Shown here piece after piece: positions 11,728 through 23,536 of a stretch of 64,000 bases of DNA. The position numbers and the translations under genes were made by a program. Each line of letters begins with the position of its first letter. The first letter of the stretch is position 1. The stretch is from positions 16,524,853 through 16,588,852 of the forward strand of contig CM042087.1 in NCBI GenBank assembly GCA_023512835.1. Reading direction: 5' to 3'. The DNA comes from Taxillus chinensis. Taxonomy: Eukaryota; Streptophyta; Magnoliopsida; Santalales; Loranthaceae. The notes under the pieces were generated by a model. It was not told the origin of the DNA. It ran no database searches and saw only the letters and a program-made list of their open reading frames with translations.

Positions 11728-11924
11728 TTCAACGGTTAACTAGTTTTTTAAAATCAACATTGAGTGAAATTGTTTGAATTCTGATCTTGGTGTTTTATTT
11801 TGTCTTTTATTTTCTATTATTTTGTGTTCTTTATTTGTTTATTTTGCATTGTTCGGAGCTCTGGGTGTGTTCTTGTTGTTTTACTAGGACATACACCAAG
11901 TGTTTGAGGAATTCCTACTTGTGC

Positions 11925-13786
11925 ATGCCAAGACAGGAGTTTATACCATTTAATCGGGAACCTGAAAGATTGTTCGAGCTCGTCGTAGAGCAACTAGGGA
12001 AGCAAAGACATGAGGTCAAGAAGCATTGCAAGGCTTAGAGCATTCAAGTAGGTGAATTGATGGCAGATTTAAGGCCTGATGGTGGTGCACCGCAAGGAGG
12101 GGCCAATTACAATGGCCAATATCCAGAAGAAGAGGGTAATAGGTTTATGCCCAGAACCTTCTTAGACTATGCGAGACCGATGATGTCGACCATTATTCGG
12201 GGATTCGGCGACAAGAGTCCAAGCAAATAGCTTCGAGTGAAGCCGGCGTTGATCAACATGGTGAGCAACAACGCGTTTGGAGGAACAACCGTGGATGATC
12301 CACACCAGCAGATTTGATGAGGTTCTACTAGATGTGCGACACCATAAAGATCAACAATGTATCGGAGGAGGCAATAAAGCTAAGGCTTTTCCATTTCTCT
12401 TTAAGGGATAGAGCTCTTGGCTGGTTCAACACGCCCAAGAGGTTCAATCAACACTTGGGAGGAGATGCGGACCAAGTTCATGTCAAAGTACTTCCCTCCT
12501 TCCAAGGTGATCCAGCTCGGAGGGGAGATTAGCGATTCAGGCAAGATGAAATGGAGACTCTTCATGAAGCTTGGGAGCGTTTCAAAGACTTAGTGAGAAG
12601 ATGCCCTGATCATGGAAGACCCCAGTGGATTCAAATTGAATCTTTCTACACAGGTCTTCAGTCCCACTCACAAGACAAGGTGAATGCAAATTTGGAGGAT
12701 GCTTGATGAATCTAGAGCCTGACGCGACGAGAGCTCTTGGAGAGGCTGTCATTAGCTGATTGGCGGTGGTCTAATATGCGTACTTCAAAGCCAAGGGAGA
12801 AGATAGCTTCAGTTGATAATTCTTCCAATGATATGCAAGCACGGATTCAAGCTTTAGTGAAAGGCATGGAAGCATTGGCTCTTAGAGTTGAAGGATCACA
12901 ACAAGCTTTACCAGGGCGAGCGGGGCTAGAGTGGAGCTGAAGAAGCAAATTATGTTGGAGGAAAGGGCTTGTATCGAAGCGGCAATTTTATCCTCAACAA
13001 TAACAACAAGGGTACAACCAGAACCAACGGCAATCTCAGCCATTTCGGAAAAAACCAAAACCGAGGGGGAGATACCTCATTTCAAGACAAATATGTGCCC
13101 CCGGGGATGAAGCGAGAATCCGTATGCTATGGATAATTATTTACACCCACCTCCGGGATTCAAGCGAAACCAGATCGGCCTCAACAAGAAAGAGGAAGGG
13201 TATATTAGAATGTGGATGAGCCAACCAAAAGAGAGGATAATTTGGAGGAAAGGGTAGTCACCATGGAATCTTCAATGAAGAATATAGAAAAGCTGCTTGT
13301 GAGTTTGGCCCAGAATGTAAATCAAGGAGTCTCAACTAAATCTTTTCCAAGTGATACCGAGGTGAACCCCAAGGAGAGCGCAAGGCTATTACTCTAAGAA
13401 GCAGGAAGGCACCGAAAGAAGGCGAAGAGCCTAAGAAGAAGGCAATTCCAAGAAGAACAGAAAGCAGACCCTTGGAAGCTGATGACCAAGGAAAATCAGA
13501 TAAAGTCAAGAAAGAGTGCAAGAAAAGAAGGACCAGGGTGAGTCAAGACAAAATAGATGAAGAACAAAGGCAAGAGCTCAGGCCTACTATGCCATTTCCT
13601 CAGAGGCTGAGGAACCAGAGGGTTGAAGAAGAGCATGAGCGCTTTCTGAGTTTGTTCAAGAGGCTTGAAATTAACATTCCATTTGTGGAAATCTTGGAGC
13701 AGATGCCTAGGTACAGAAAGTACATCAAAGATTTTGTGAAGAAAAAGAGGAAATATGGGGATCATGAGACGGTGGCGATCCTCTAA
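11925..13786 (+). pseudogene. gag: Athila gag
   Basis: Nucleocapsid/capsid protein gene in pieces. Recognisable segments are the N-terminus (MPRQEFIPFNREPERL, 11925), a capsid region from about 12200 (KPALINMVSNNAFGG) to 12700 (FNTPKRFNQHLGG; LSADW-like segment at 12750), and a basic C-terminal region at 13470-13786 (FPQRLRNQR, PFVEILEQMPRYRKYIKD). That last segment is the conserved stretch preceding the protease in Athila polyproteins. Stops at about 12036, 12228, 12316, 12530, 12704 and 12938, plus frame changes, break it. The start is the first ATG giving Athila-like sequence and is uncertain. Confidence 0.75.
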
Positions 13787-13813
13787 CGAGGTGAGCGGTG
13801 TTGTTCAACGAGT

Positions 13814-16800
13814 TTGCCCATCAAGCATAAAGATCCAGGGAGTTTTAATCTCCCTTGTGTGATTGGCAATGCACCGCAGCAGCAGGCCCTATGTGATTTA
13901 GGGGCCAACATCAATTTGATCTCCTTTGCTTTGTACAAGCAGCTTGGGCTTAAGGGCATGAAGCCCACTTCCATATCATTGCAGTTTGCTAACTGGTCTA
14001 CTGGAAGGCTTGAAGGGATAATTGAAGACGGTTAGTCAAAGTGGGCTCCTTCATATTTCCAGCGGACTTTGTAGTTTTGGAGATGGAAGAAGATAGAGGA
14101 GTTCAGCTACTCCTTGGAAGACCGTTTCTCAGAACGGGTTGTGCATTGATTGATGTTGCTCAAGGGCAGCTAACTCTGAGAATTAATGAGGAGACCTTAG
14201 TCTTCCACATGGGGAAGGCTTTGCAAGGTCAAGAGGAGGAGGACTGCCTTTGGGTTGAAGACCTTGAGGAATTGGTGGAAGACTACTTGGCAGAAGAAAT
14301 TACCACCACCAATAATGGAGCCCTTTAGCTTATAGAAGCTCAACAAGATGAAGAGATGTACTTGATAGCTGAGGAAGATGAGCAAACTACAAACTCTCTG
14401 GAGCAAGCTGAGGAGGAGAAAGAAGATGACGTGCCTCCAGCTCCAGAAGTCAAGGAGCTGCCTGGACACCTAAGGTACGAATTTCTAGACTCTACAAATC
14501 AATTCCCTGTCATTGTTGCTTCTAATTTGAATGATGTGGAGTGCACTCAATTGCTAGAAGTCCTTAGGAAACACAAAAAGGCCCTAGGATGGAACATTGA
14601 AGACATTAGGGGTATTAGTCCAGGGATTTGCATGCATAAAATTTTGATGAATGATGATTTTAAACCCACTGCTGAAAGACAAAGAAGATTAAACCCTGCC
14701 ATGAAAGAAGTTGTTAGAAAAGAAATTTTAAAATGGAAAAATGCGGGTATAATTTATGCTATTTCCGATAGTGAGTGGGTGAGTCCATTGCATGTTGTGC
14801 CAAAGAAAGGGGGCATGACCGTGATTAAAAATGAGAAAAATGAATTGATCCCATCTCGCACTGTGACGGGGTGGAGAGTGTGTGTTGACTATAGAAAGCT
14901 AAACAAGGCTACTAGGAAGGATCATTTTCCTCTTCCTTTCATTGACCAAATGTTGGATAGGTTAGCTGGCTATAGTCACTACTGCTTTTTAGATGGCTAT
15001 TCTGGGTATAATCTGATCATGGTTAAGCCCGAGGACCAAGAAAAGACCACCTTCACGTGCCCTTTTGGCACTTTTGCATTTAGGAGAATGCCATTTGGGC
15101 TTTGTAATGCCCCTGACACCTTTCAAAGGTGTATGATGGCCATTTTTCAGGGTTTGGTTGAGTAGATCATGGAGGTCTTCATGGATGACTTTTCGGTGTT
15201 TGGTTCCTCCTACCAACAAGGTCTTGAAAAATCTAGACGTGGTCTTAGAGAGATGTGAGGACAAGGAACTAGCCCTAAATTGGGGGGAAATGCCATTTCA
15301 TGGTAACCGAGGGGATAGTTCTAGGGCACAAGGTGTTTGCACATGGTTTGGAGGTAGACAAGGCAAAAATCTCCACTATTGAGACTCGCCACCTCCAACC
15401 AATGAAAGAGGAGTGAGAAGTTTCCTTGGCCATGCTGGCTTTTATAGGAGATTCATTAAGGACTTCTCAACAATTGCAAAACCCATGAGTAGGTTGTTAG
15501 AAAAAGACACAAGCTTTGAGTTTAATGCAAATTGCTTAGAAGCTTTCAACATCCTCAAGGGTAAGTTAGTCATCGCACTTGTTATAGTCACACCTGACCG
15601 GGCTCGGCCTTTTGAGCTAATGTGTGATGCGAATGATTATGCTATGGGGGTAGTCTTAGGGCAAAGGCGAGAAAAGGTGTTTAGGGTCATTTACTATGCT
15701 AGTAAGACCTTAGATGATGCTCAACAGAACTATACCACCACCGAGAAAGAGTTGCTAGCCGTGGTATATGGTCGCAACAAGTTTAGACCCTACCTTTTTG
15801 GGTCTAAAGTCATTGTTTATACTGATCATGCTGCATTGAAATATTTGTTTGCTAAAAAAGAAGCTAAGCCATGCTTGATTAGGTGGGTTCTCCTCTTACA
15901 GGAATTTGACCTTGAAATTAGAGACACAAAGGGAGCCCTAAATTCCGTGGCTGGTCACCTCTCCCGTGTGGAGAATGCACCTAAGTCTCTACCAATTGTA
16001 GATGACTTTCCTGATGAGGTGCATCATCTTCCTTGGTTTGCTGACATAGTAAATTATTTAGCCACTGGGTTCATACCCAAGCAGTTAGACTACCACCAGA
16101 GAACGAAATTGTTAGTAGATGCTAAGAAATTCATTTGGGAAGACCCAATTCTTTATAGAAGGTGTTCTGACCAAATCATTAGAAAGTGTGTCCTTGAGGA
16201 GGAGGTAGATGACATAATACATCATTGTCATGCATCACATTATGGGGGCCACTTTGGGGTGCAAAGAACTGTGGCTAAAATCATGCAGTGTGGCTTTTAT
16301 TGGCCTCACATGGTGAATGACACCTATGTCCACATCAAAAACTGTGATAGATGTCAAAGGGTAAGTGGTCTGTCTAGGAAAAATGAGATGCCCTTAACTG
16401 GAATCCTTCCAGTTGAAATTTTTGACATTTGGGGCATTGACTTCATGGGGCCATTCCCCAATTCTGATGGGTATTCATACATTTTGCTTGCTGTGGATTA
16501 TGTGTCTAAGTGGGTAGAAGCTATTCCTACTAGAGTGAATGATGCTAGGGTTGTGACTCACTTTCTTACTAGGAACATCTTTAGCCATTTTGGGACACCA
16601 AGGGCTATAATAAATGATGAGGGTAGTCATTTCTGCAACAAATTGTTTGACAAATTATTGAACAAGTATGGTGTCACTCATAGGAAGTCTTTAGCCTACC
16701 ACCCGCAAGCTAATGGACAAGCAGAAGTATCCAACAGAGAGATTAAGGTCATTTTAGAGAAAACTGTTGGAGCCAATAGGAAAGATTGGTCTCAAAGGCT

Positions 16801-17314
16801 TGATGAAGCCTTATGGGCATATAGGACAGCTTACAAAACTCCCATTGGGATGTGACCTTACCGTATTCTATATGGTAAGGCATGTCACTTGCCTGTGGAA
16901 CTAAAACACAAGGCTCATTGGGCCTTGAAGAAGTTAAATTTTAACCCACAAGAGACCAAGGAGCTTAGGATGACTCAATTAATTGAGTTAGATGAGCTTA
17001 GGCTGGATGCCTATGATAGTGCTAAATTTTACAAAGAAAGAACTAAGAAATGGCATGATAGGCAACTCAACAATGAACCTTTAACCTTAGGGCAGAAAGT
17101 TCTTCTATTTAACACAAGGTTGAGGTTATTTCCTGGAAAATTAAGGTCCAAGTGGATGGGACTTTTTGTAATAGTTGATAAGAAGCCATATGGGAGCTTT
17201 GAGCTCCAAGTCGTAGATGGCAAGAAATTTTGGGTGAATGGCAACAGACCGAAACCATACTTTGATTCAACTCGAGGGGAGATAGTTGATTCCCTCTATT
17301 TCACCATTGCATGA
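13814..17314 (+). pseudogene. pol: Athila pol: protease, RT, RNase H, integrase
   Basis: Aspartic protease at 13814-14300 (ALCDLGANINLI, LLGRPFLRT); RT at 14470-15290 (WRVCVDYRKLNKATRKDHFP, FMDDFSVFG); RNase H at 15600-15960 ([24 protein letters not shown]); integrase at 16150-16850 with zinc finger ([18 protein letters not shown]) and DDE core ([36 protein letters not shown]). The C-terminal part runs to TAA at 17312. In-frame stops near 14033, 14326, 15163 and 16853 and frame changes around 15190-15410 break the frame, but long intact stretches (480 codons at 15413-16852) show modest age. Two stops are single substitutions (the TAG at 15163 and the TGA at 16853). Confidence 0.93.
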
Positions 17315-17579
17315 TCATAACTCGAAAGTCTAGCTACGAGACTTTAAATAAAGTGCTGGTTGGGAGGCAACCCAATGTTTATTGCTATGTTTTATTTTAT
17401 GTTATTTTCTTTTATTTATTTTATTCAATAAATTTGTTTGCAAGCTAACCATTGTGCAGGAGACTTTGTTCCTTTCTTAACTAACCATTTGCAGGATGAG
17501 CGAATTATTGGGTCCTGAACTTGTGGAATTATTTTTAAAGTCAAAGTCAAGGAGCAAGGAGCAAGTGAAGCCCCAAAGT

Positions 17580-18171
17580 GCTTGAAGATGGGCTCAAACA
17601 ATTCACGTTCAAGACTTAAAGATAGTCCATAATGCACAAGCAACTAAGTGGAGAAATTTGGGCCAGTTTGGGCGTGAACGTGAATTTGCACGTGAATTGC
17701 CCAATTCACGTGCACCTCCTTTTGAGCTGTAACTTTCTGGAATGGTAGATGAAGACCATGTGAATCACGTTTACTCTTGCACGCGAATTGCTAGCTGTCA
17801 TATGGAGGCTCAAAAATGCAAACTACCGATTTTAGCCCTCCTCGAAGCTTCAAACAATTCACGTGCAGAAGGGACTGTTGCTTGCTAGCTCGAGGGGGAC
17901 CCACCACCAAAGTTTGGGACGATTCTGACCTGCACGCCAATTCAACCAATTCACGTGCAAGGGCTGTTTTGGTCAGAACACTCTGAAAATTTAGGGACAC
18001 GTGTATCACGCCAATTGGACCATCTTTCCTTCTGCACGCTATATAAAGAGAGGCCATCTTCAAAGGCTTCCACACCAAAATCACTCCAGATCTGAGTATT
18101 AGAGAAACTCTGCTCTTTTGCTCTCTTGCTCTTCAGTTTTCTGCTCTTTGCTCTTTATTCTCATTCCAAAG
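17580..18171 (+). promoter_or_regulatory. Putative internal promoter and leader for the env-position ORF
   Basis: A 450-bp stretch after pol contains at least five TTCACGTGCA-type sites or close variants (about 17667-17710, 17855, 17955; also cacgtgt at 17998). A CCAATTGG follows at 18011, then a TATA box (TATATAAA, 18040-18047), a pyrimidine-rich leader and an ATG at 18172, 132 bp from the TATA start. The stretch resembles the LTR promoters in its CACGTG sites but is a separate sequence. Promoter activity is inferred from arrangement only. Confidence 0.55.
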
Positions 18172-18780
18172 ATGGTGCACACAAGGAGGACTGGCCAGGA
18201 GGAGGTGCACTCACCTAGTGCTGATAGCCAACCTGAAGAGGAGATACTCTTGGGGCATGCTCTTGATATGCAGGCTTTGGAGGCTTCAGAGCTGGGCTGG
18301 GTTAGAGAGGTGGCTTTTAAAATTCAAAATCTGGGATTACAAAGGTTAGTATCTGCCCAGCCAGCTATTTCCTACTCTACCCTACAAGAATTTTATGCAT
18401 CTGTCTATGTGAGTGAGGATGAACCGATAGGGGTTGTGCAAGGGGTTTATGTTAGAATTACCCCTAACATTATTAGACATTGCTTTAACCTCCCTGCACC
18501 CAGTGATAGCTTTCCTCAGCTAAGCCTAGGAGAATTTGGTACTGCATGCAACTATGCTAGAAAATTTTAAAGTCGAAGGCAGTATACCAAGAATTATTTT
18601 GTTGGAAGATTTAGATGCCTAGCCTACCTGGTAGGGAAATGCTTATTGATTCGGACCGGTGGGATAGATAGTGTGCCTAAGCCACACCTGGAGTTAATGT
18701 ATAGCATTGATCATATGCTAAATGTAGATTGGGCCACTACCATTTTTAAATGGTGGAAGAAAAACTCATCAAAGCGATAA
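18172..18780 (+). pseudogene. env-position ORF, plant transposon-protein-like domain (N-terminal part)
   Basis: From ATG 18172 (MVHTRRTGQEEVHSPSADSQ) the frame is open for 132 codons to TAA 18568. It then continues in the same frame as recognisable protein (YFVGRFRCLAYLVGKCLL, VPKPHLELMYSIDHML) to a second stop near 18778. The style (FYASVYVS, VRITPNIIRHCFNLP) matches the plant-specific domain found in the env position of many Athila elements and in stand-alone plant transposon proteins. Its function is not known to me. Fragments of the same protein continue in another frame at 19055-19240 (FNFFQGIRGQVVSEVEVINW), so the domain probably once joined the protease ORF that starts at 19294 in the same frame. 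Confidence 0.65.
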
Positions 18781-19293
18781 ATGGCAAACTTTTGTGTTTG
18801 ATATTTCAAAGCATGCATGCTTTGCATTTTTCCTCCATGGATAGCATCACTTTTCCTTCTCACCTGGGTATTAAGAGTATTGCATGTTGAAGGGGGTTTG
18901 GGGATCGGTACCAAGAGGTTATTGGGCAACCAATGTTCCTCCTCCATCACGACCCGCTAGGCACGGTGTTCATGTGGAGCGATCCACTGACTTTGCAAGG
19001 GAGACCTCTCCTCATTTGGATCAAAGGAAGTAGACTCTATACAGACTCACTGCCATGTACATGCAGTTCAATGTACACAAAGAAGATATTTTCAATTTCT
19101 TTCAAGGCATTCGTGGGCAGGTGGTGAGCGAAGTGGAGGTCATCAATTGGGCGATCACTAATGGGCACATCACTAGTGCCCAATTTGAAGAATTAATGAC
19201 CTTCATCTCTCGGAGACCAACAAGCTACTTCACGACCTAGAACTAGAGCATGGGAGGCCCCAAGACGAAGGCTGCTCATGCATCTCCTAGAGC

Positions 19294-20532
19294 ATGGGAA
19301 GCCCCGAAGTTCCTCCTGCTGCATCTACCGAAGCTTGGAGGCAAGAAACACAGCAGCTCAAGGAGGCAAATGCCAGAACCCAGCGCGAGGTGGAAGCCCT
19401 AAGGAAGGACAACAAAGAAGTCAAAGGCCTCTTAGGCAAAATCTGGAAGGCCTTGAGCAAGAGGAAAGCATTAAAACGTTCTCCTATAGTGGAGATATCT
19501 GATAAAGAACCCTCTCCATCCCCTGAAGTTTCTTATCCAGCCCAGGCAGATCCACCTCAACCAGAATCTTCAGCTAGGCCATCCTACTATCACCCGAGGA
19601 GGCGGAACCAGCAACAGGGGTATTCACCCTTCCGGCCTCAAGAGGAGACAGAGCCAGCAGAAGGGTATTCACCCTTCCAGCCTTTTACTGATCCTGCGTA
19701 TCCTCAGGCTCTTGTGCCTGTTATACTTCTTATCTCTTGGGGTACATACATGCCTGTTGAACTTGAAGACCTTCTCGGCCCTCCTATCCATTTAATCATT
19801 AATTCAGCTTTATCATCCGACAAGAGCCAAGCAGCATTTGAAGAGTTCATCAATTTCACGGTTCAGAGGGCTTGCTTTATACGGGATAATGATATCTTCA
19901 CCCCTTTTGGCCTAAAGAGGATCTCAGAGAATGAATATCTCTACTCCGAAGAGATAGACCTCTTCTGCAGGACCATGCGCTATGTAGTGGAGGCTGAGCC
20001 TCATAACTACCCCTTAGCTCAGTTCACTTCCATCATGCTATGCAAGATATTCAGTCAACCCTTGTCCGAAGAGGTGTGGCGCCAACGCATCAATGGTGAG
20101 AATGAAGGGCACCGCCCTTGGCATGGTATGCATGAGGTGCTGATTCCGGTGCACATTGACCGCCACTATGTATTGATCCGTTTGAATCTGGATATAGGAC
20201 ATGCCGTGCTATATGATCCAAGCCAAGGCGAAGGGTTTGCCAGACGGAAAAGACAGTTAGTGCATGGGTTCATCAAACGAATCAAAGTGGCAATGATCAA
20301 AGAAGGCTTGTTAGCGGACAAGCTCCCTCTTATTCACTACAACAAAATGCAAATTCCCCAACAGCCTGACCAATTCAGCTGTGGGATCTTTGCTTGCTAC
20401 TACATGATGGCTATTCTGCAAGGGAAGGAAACTTGGGAAGTGCGCGGCGAGACGTCGGTTGACTTTGTGGCTCAAGTGCGACGAATGGTGGCTAATGTCA
20501 TCTACTATTACAGTGTGCCAAACCAGGGGTAA
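19294..20532 (+). CDS. Ulp1-like (C48) cysteine protease ORF inside the Athila element
   Basis: An uninterrupted 412-codon frame. Residues 15-60 look like a charged coiled coil, 65-135 are proline-rich, and the protease domain is in the C-terminal half. The Ulp1-type active site is complete: H291 (VHIDRHYVLIR), D308 (HAVLYDPSQ), the oxyanion-hole glutamine Q356 and nucleophile C362 (QQPDQFSCGIFACYYM). The 17-residue H-to-D and 6-residue Q-to-C spacings equal those I recall for yeast Ulp1. Family enzymes remove SUMO or related modifiers from proteins. One oddity is Ser before the catalytic Cys where Asp is usual. The ATG is simply the first in the frame. The ORF probably began upstream as the C-terminal half of the protein starting at 18172. 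It is the only long intact gene of this element. Substrate and expression are unknown. Confidence 0.8.
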   Translation: MGSPEVPPAASTEAWRQETQQLKEANARTQREVEALRKDNKEVKGLLGKIWKALSKRKALKRSPIVEISDKEPSPSPEVSYPAQADPPQPESSARPSYYHPRRRNQQQGYSPFRPQEETEPAEGYSPFQPFTDPAYPQALVPVILLISWGTYMPVELEDLLGPPIHLIINSALSSDKSQAAFEEFINFTVQRACFIRDNDIFTPFGLKRISENEYLYSEEIDLFCRTMRYVVEAEPHNYPLAQFTSIMLCKIFSQPLSEEVWRQRINGENEGHRPWHGMHEVLIPVHIDRHYVLIRLNLDIGHAVLYDPSQGEGFARRKRQLVHGFIKRIKVAMIKEGLLADKLPLIHYNKMQIPQQPDQFSCGIFACYYMMAILQGKETWEVRGETSVDFVAQVRRMVANVIYYYSVPNQG

Positions 20533-21960
20533 GTGTTTTTCCTACTCCCTATTTTATGCCATGAGGACATAGCATATTTTAAGTGTGGTGTATGGGGAGT
20601 GACTTGAGCCACTTGCTTGTCTTTTATGTTGTGATTGCATGTTTTATTTATAATTTTATCTTAGATAGTTTGGTAGTCATTTATTTTAACAAAAAAAACT
20701 GTTTTTAGTTGCATGATTGTTTGAGTTGTTTGCTTGAATGATTTGCATATGGAGGCATGGATATTAAGTATGCAATTTTGGCTTAAAAATTTTTTTTATG
20801 CCACATTAGTATCATGTTGTGATAAGGGTTTTTAAGTAGTTAAAATGTGCTCTAATTTAGTTTGATCATGTCTTTTTCTTTTGAATGATATCACCATGTT
20901 TTTGGAGCTGAGTTTTGAATATTAGTTAAACATGAAATGCTATGATAGACCTAAGTAACCCTTAAAGTTGAGTGAAAAAGAAATGAAAAATGAGAACAAC
21001 TTCTTTTAGCCTTTGAGTGCCATTTTAAGGTATGGGTAATAATTGCTACTCTTCTTGCATTCAACATTGGTTATTTAATGGTAGGAGTCAAGTAAGCATG
21101 TGATTACTTATTAGTGCTCAGTGTTTGGTGTGTGGAGTTAGGATGCAAGACCTCTAAGTCACTATGACTGTCTTTGCATCCTTTTCTTTATTTTGTGATA
21201 TTATTGGAAAAGGTCGTGATGCACATTGTGGAAAAAGCCCATCACATTTTGAAAAGGGTATGCATTAGAAACTCCAGTTGTCCTATGTATTTGTTTTTGC
21301 TAAAAAAAACGAAAAAAAAAGAAAAAAAAAAAGAAAGAAAGAAAGATTCGAATAAAAGCCACACCGGCTTGATACTTATGTGTGATTATTTAGTTGTGAA
21401 GCCACATTGGCTGAATTGTGTTTTGTTTTAAGAATGTTGAGCTCAATTCTTTGGCTCATGTTTTGTTTATTCAGTTAGTAGACTAGAGTGTGAGTTCAAA
21501 TAAAGTAGAATAGAGGGTGTGTTTTCTTTGATGAGTACAATAGGGAACTCTCATGATTGCTTGGCAAGTACTTAATCAATAGCTGATGGCGAGTGTAGAG
21601 ATAGAGTTTTCCATCCATTGTTCATTGATAGGTATTGGGCTTGAGAATTATTATATTTGAGTGAGGCTACTTATCCTTGGTAAGAACTTAAAGGGAAACT
21701 AGGTGCTATTTTATCATGGATTGCTTGTTCATATCTGAAATTTAAGTGGTGATATTGCATAGTTGTTGGACTAGGGATATGGACATGAATGAACTAAGCT
21801 ATGACTCATTTTGATGCTTAAATTCCCATTTCATCATGATAGAGTTGCATGCTTAGGAAACCATGATTCTCCTTGATTGTTATTTTATTTTTCTTCCGTT
21901 TGACTGCGTGTTTAATTTATTTTTGCATGCTTGTATGTTTTTGCTTGAGGACAAGCAGTG
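20533..21960 (+). other. Athila 3' non-coding region
   Basis: AT-rich sequence with no supported ORF. It includes an A/AAAG-rich run at 21301-21345 and ends in the polypurine-tract region. Similar long untranslated stretches before the 3' LTR are usual in Athila elements. Confidence 0.7.
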
Positions 21961-21978
21961 GTTCAAGTGTGGTGTATT
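21961..21978 (+). promoter_or_regulatory. Polypurine tract region of the Athila element
   Basis: The sequence gttcaagtgtggtgtatt directly precedes the 3' LTR start TGATAACG. It follows 'gcttgaggacaagcag', a phrase common before Athila 3' LTRs. It is less purine-pure than most tracts. Confidence 0.7.
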
Positions 21979-23452
21979 TGATAACGTGCATTTTATGCCG
22001 TTATTCTAGTGTTTATTTAGGATGTTTAAGAGTATGATTAGAGCCTTATTGCTTCATATATCATATATATTTGCTCTAACCCCTAGGAAGATGCTATTTG
22101 CAAATACATGCATTTTTAAACTGTTTTGCAGATTTTGGAGCTTACTTTTGATATAGTAGATGGCCTCAAACAATTGGCGTGCAAGAACAAACGTTGCTTA
22201 GAATAATGTCCTCTACCTACCACAAAAATATCAGAGCATTTGGAGCTGCACGTGAATTCACCCATTTCACGTGCAAGTATATTTTTGCTTCTCAGGCCTC
22301 TATAGGATGCAAGGAAGCTTGGGGAGAAGTTTGAGCTGATTTGGAGTTGTACGTGAATTCACCATATCACATGCAAATTGACGTGCAGAGATATTTTTGG
22401 ACCGATCCTATCGATTTTCCATGCTGATCATTTGTTCCTGAAGGCCCATGTCCAAATTGTGGATGGAAGATAGAGATTTTAAAGTATGGAGTGTCACTTA
22501 TCAAAACTACGTCGTTTTGATAGATGGGCTAGGGTACACACCTCAAGGCCCATCCAACCTCTATAAATAGAGGCTCCACGCCCCATGCTATACAACTTAG
22601 ACCCCCCTACACGTTTTTAGAGGGAGAGAGAGGCTTCATGACTTGGAGGCTGCTCCTTGACCTAGGAGAGCAGCCGTCGCAGCCGTCGTAGTCACCCGTC
22701 GCGGATTTTGGAGCCTGGATTTGAAGCCTTGTTGCGCGCGTGGATTAGAAGAAGATGTTTAGCTTTACTGCTATGGTTTTGCTTGTAATCATGCGTGAGT
22801 AGTTCTTATAATCTAGGGGAGCAATGTAGCCCCCTTGTTGCTTTGCTGTGTTTATGAATATTGGGTTTGGATGATTGAGTTTTGCATGTTTATGAATCTG
22901 TTCTTAATTTCTATCTTTGGATGTACACCTTGGTATTCTTAGCCCTAGTCTGGGGCGGATTGAGATTCATAACTTATTTGTAATTGGTGTGATCATTATC
23001 CTTTTGCAAGTATGATTTATTGGCTTTGCATGTTTGTGTGTTTAGATGACCATTCCTGGCATACAACTCTTAAAAGGACCTAAATGACCATTTGTTGTCC
23101 TTGGCTTATGTTTAGCATGTTTTAAATCAGACAACCCTAATACCATGAACCAGTAGAGATAACATAGGGAGGTGAAATTGTGACCCTAGATGCCTTAATC
23201 CTTGATTCTAAATCCAATGTTTTTAGTTATTTCAATTGCAATTCTGTTTTCAGTAAAGTAATTTTAAAACACAATTTGGTTTGCCGAGACTTTGTTTTAA
23301 GCAAGATTAATTTGGTGATTTGAGTTAAAGCTAGATAACTTAGTAATCTCCGTGGGATCGACCCCTTTCTTGTCGCTATTCTATTTAGCATTAGTTAAGG
23401 GAATTAATATTTTGAGAAGGGATTTAAACGACAGTAGCTTAACCCTCACTTG
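21979..23452 (+). repeat. Athila 3' LTR, right end missing
   Basis: Collinear with 10191-11706, but it stops at 'aaccctcacttg' (23452). The 5' LTR continues for about 29 further bases (ggtttcgctcacgaaatacc and on to GTTTGTCA). Host integrase sequence begins immediately at 23453. Confidence 0.93.
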
Positions 23453-23536
23453 CATACGTACATCAACTGGGGCAACTCCTTTTTCTTTAGTCTATGGTAT
23501 GGAAGCAGTTTTACCTATCGAAGTGGAGATACCTTC
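23453..23536 (+). repeat. 84-bp direct repeat, right copy
   Basis: Identical to 10107-10190. The Tat integrase frame continues from here without loss of sequence. Confidence 0.97.

Larger units (their letters stand above)
10191..23452 (+). mobile_element. Athila-type LTR retrotransposon carrying a Ulp1/C48 protease ORF, nested in Tat pol
   Basis: A 13.3 kb element with two similar LTRs (10191-11706 and 21979-23452). Its primer-binding site is complementary to the 3' end of tRNA-Asp as in Athila elements. Gag, protease, RT, RNase H and integrase occur in that order, followed by a long 3' region with an env-position domain and a Ulp1-like ORF, and a PPT of Athila style (gttcaagtgtggtgtatt). 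RT motifs (MPFGLCNAPDTFQRCM, FMDDFSVFG) support Athila. Gag and pol carry stops and frameshifts; the protease ORF is open. Flanks are an 84-bp direct repeat and the 3' LTR end is missing. Confidence 0.93.

Noticed and set aside
20533..21978. Additional gene in the Athila 3' region (ORF 21174-21431)
   Set aside because: Crosses an AAAG-rich run and has no recognisable motif.
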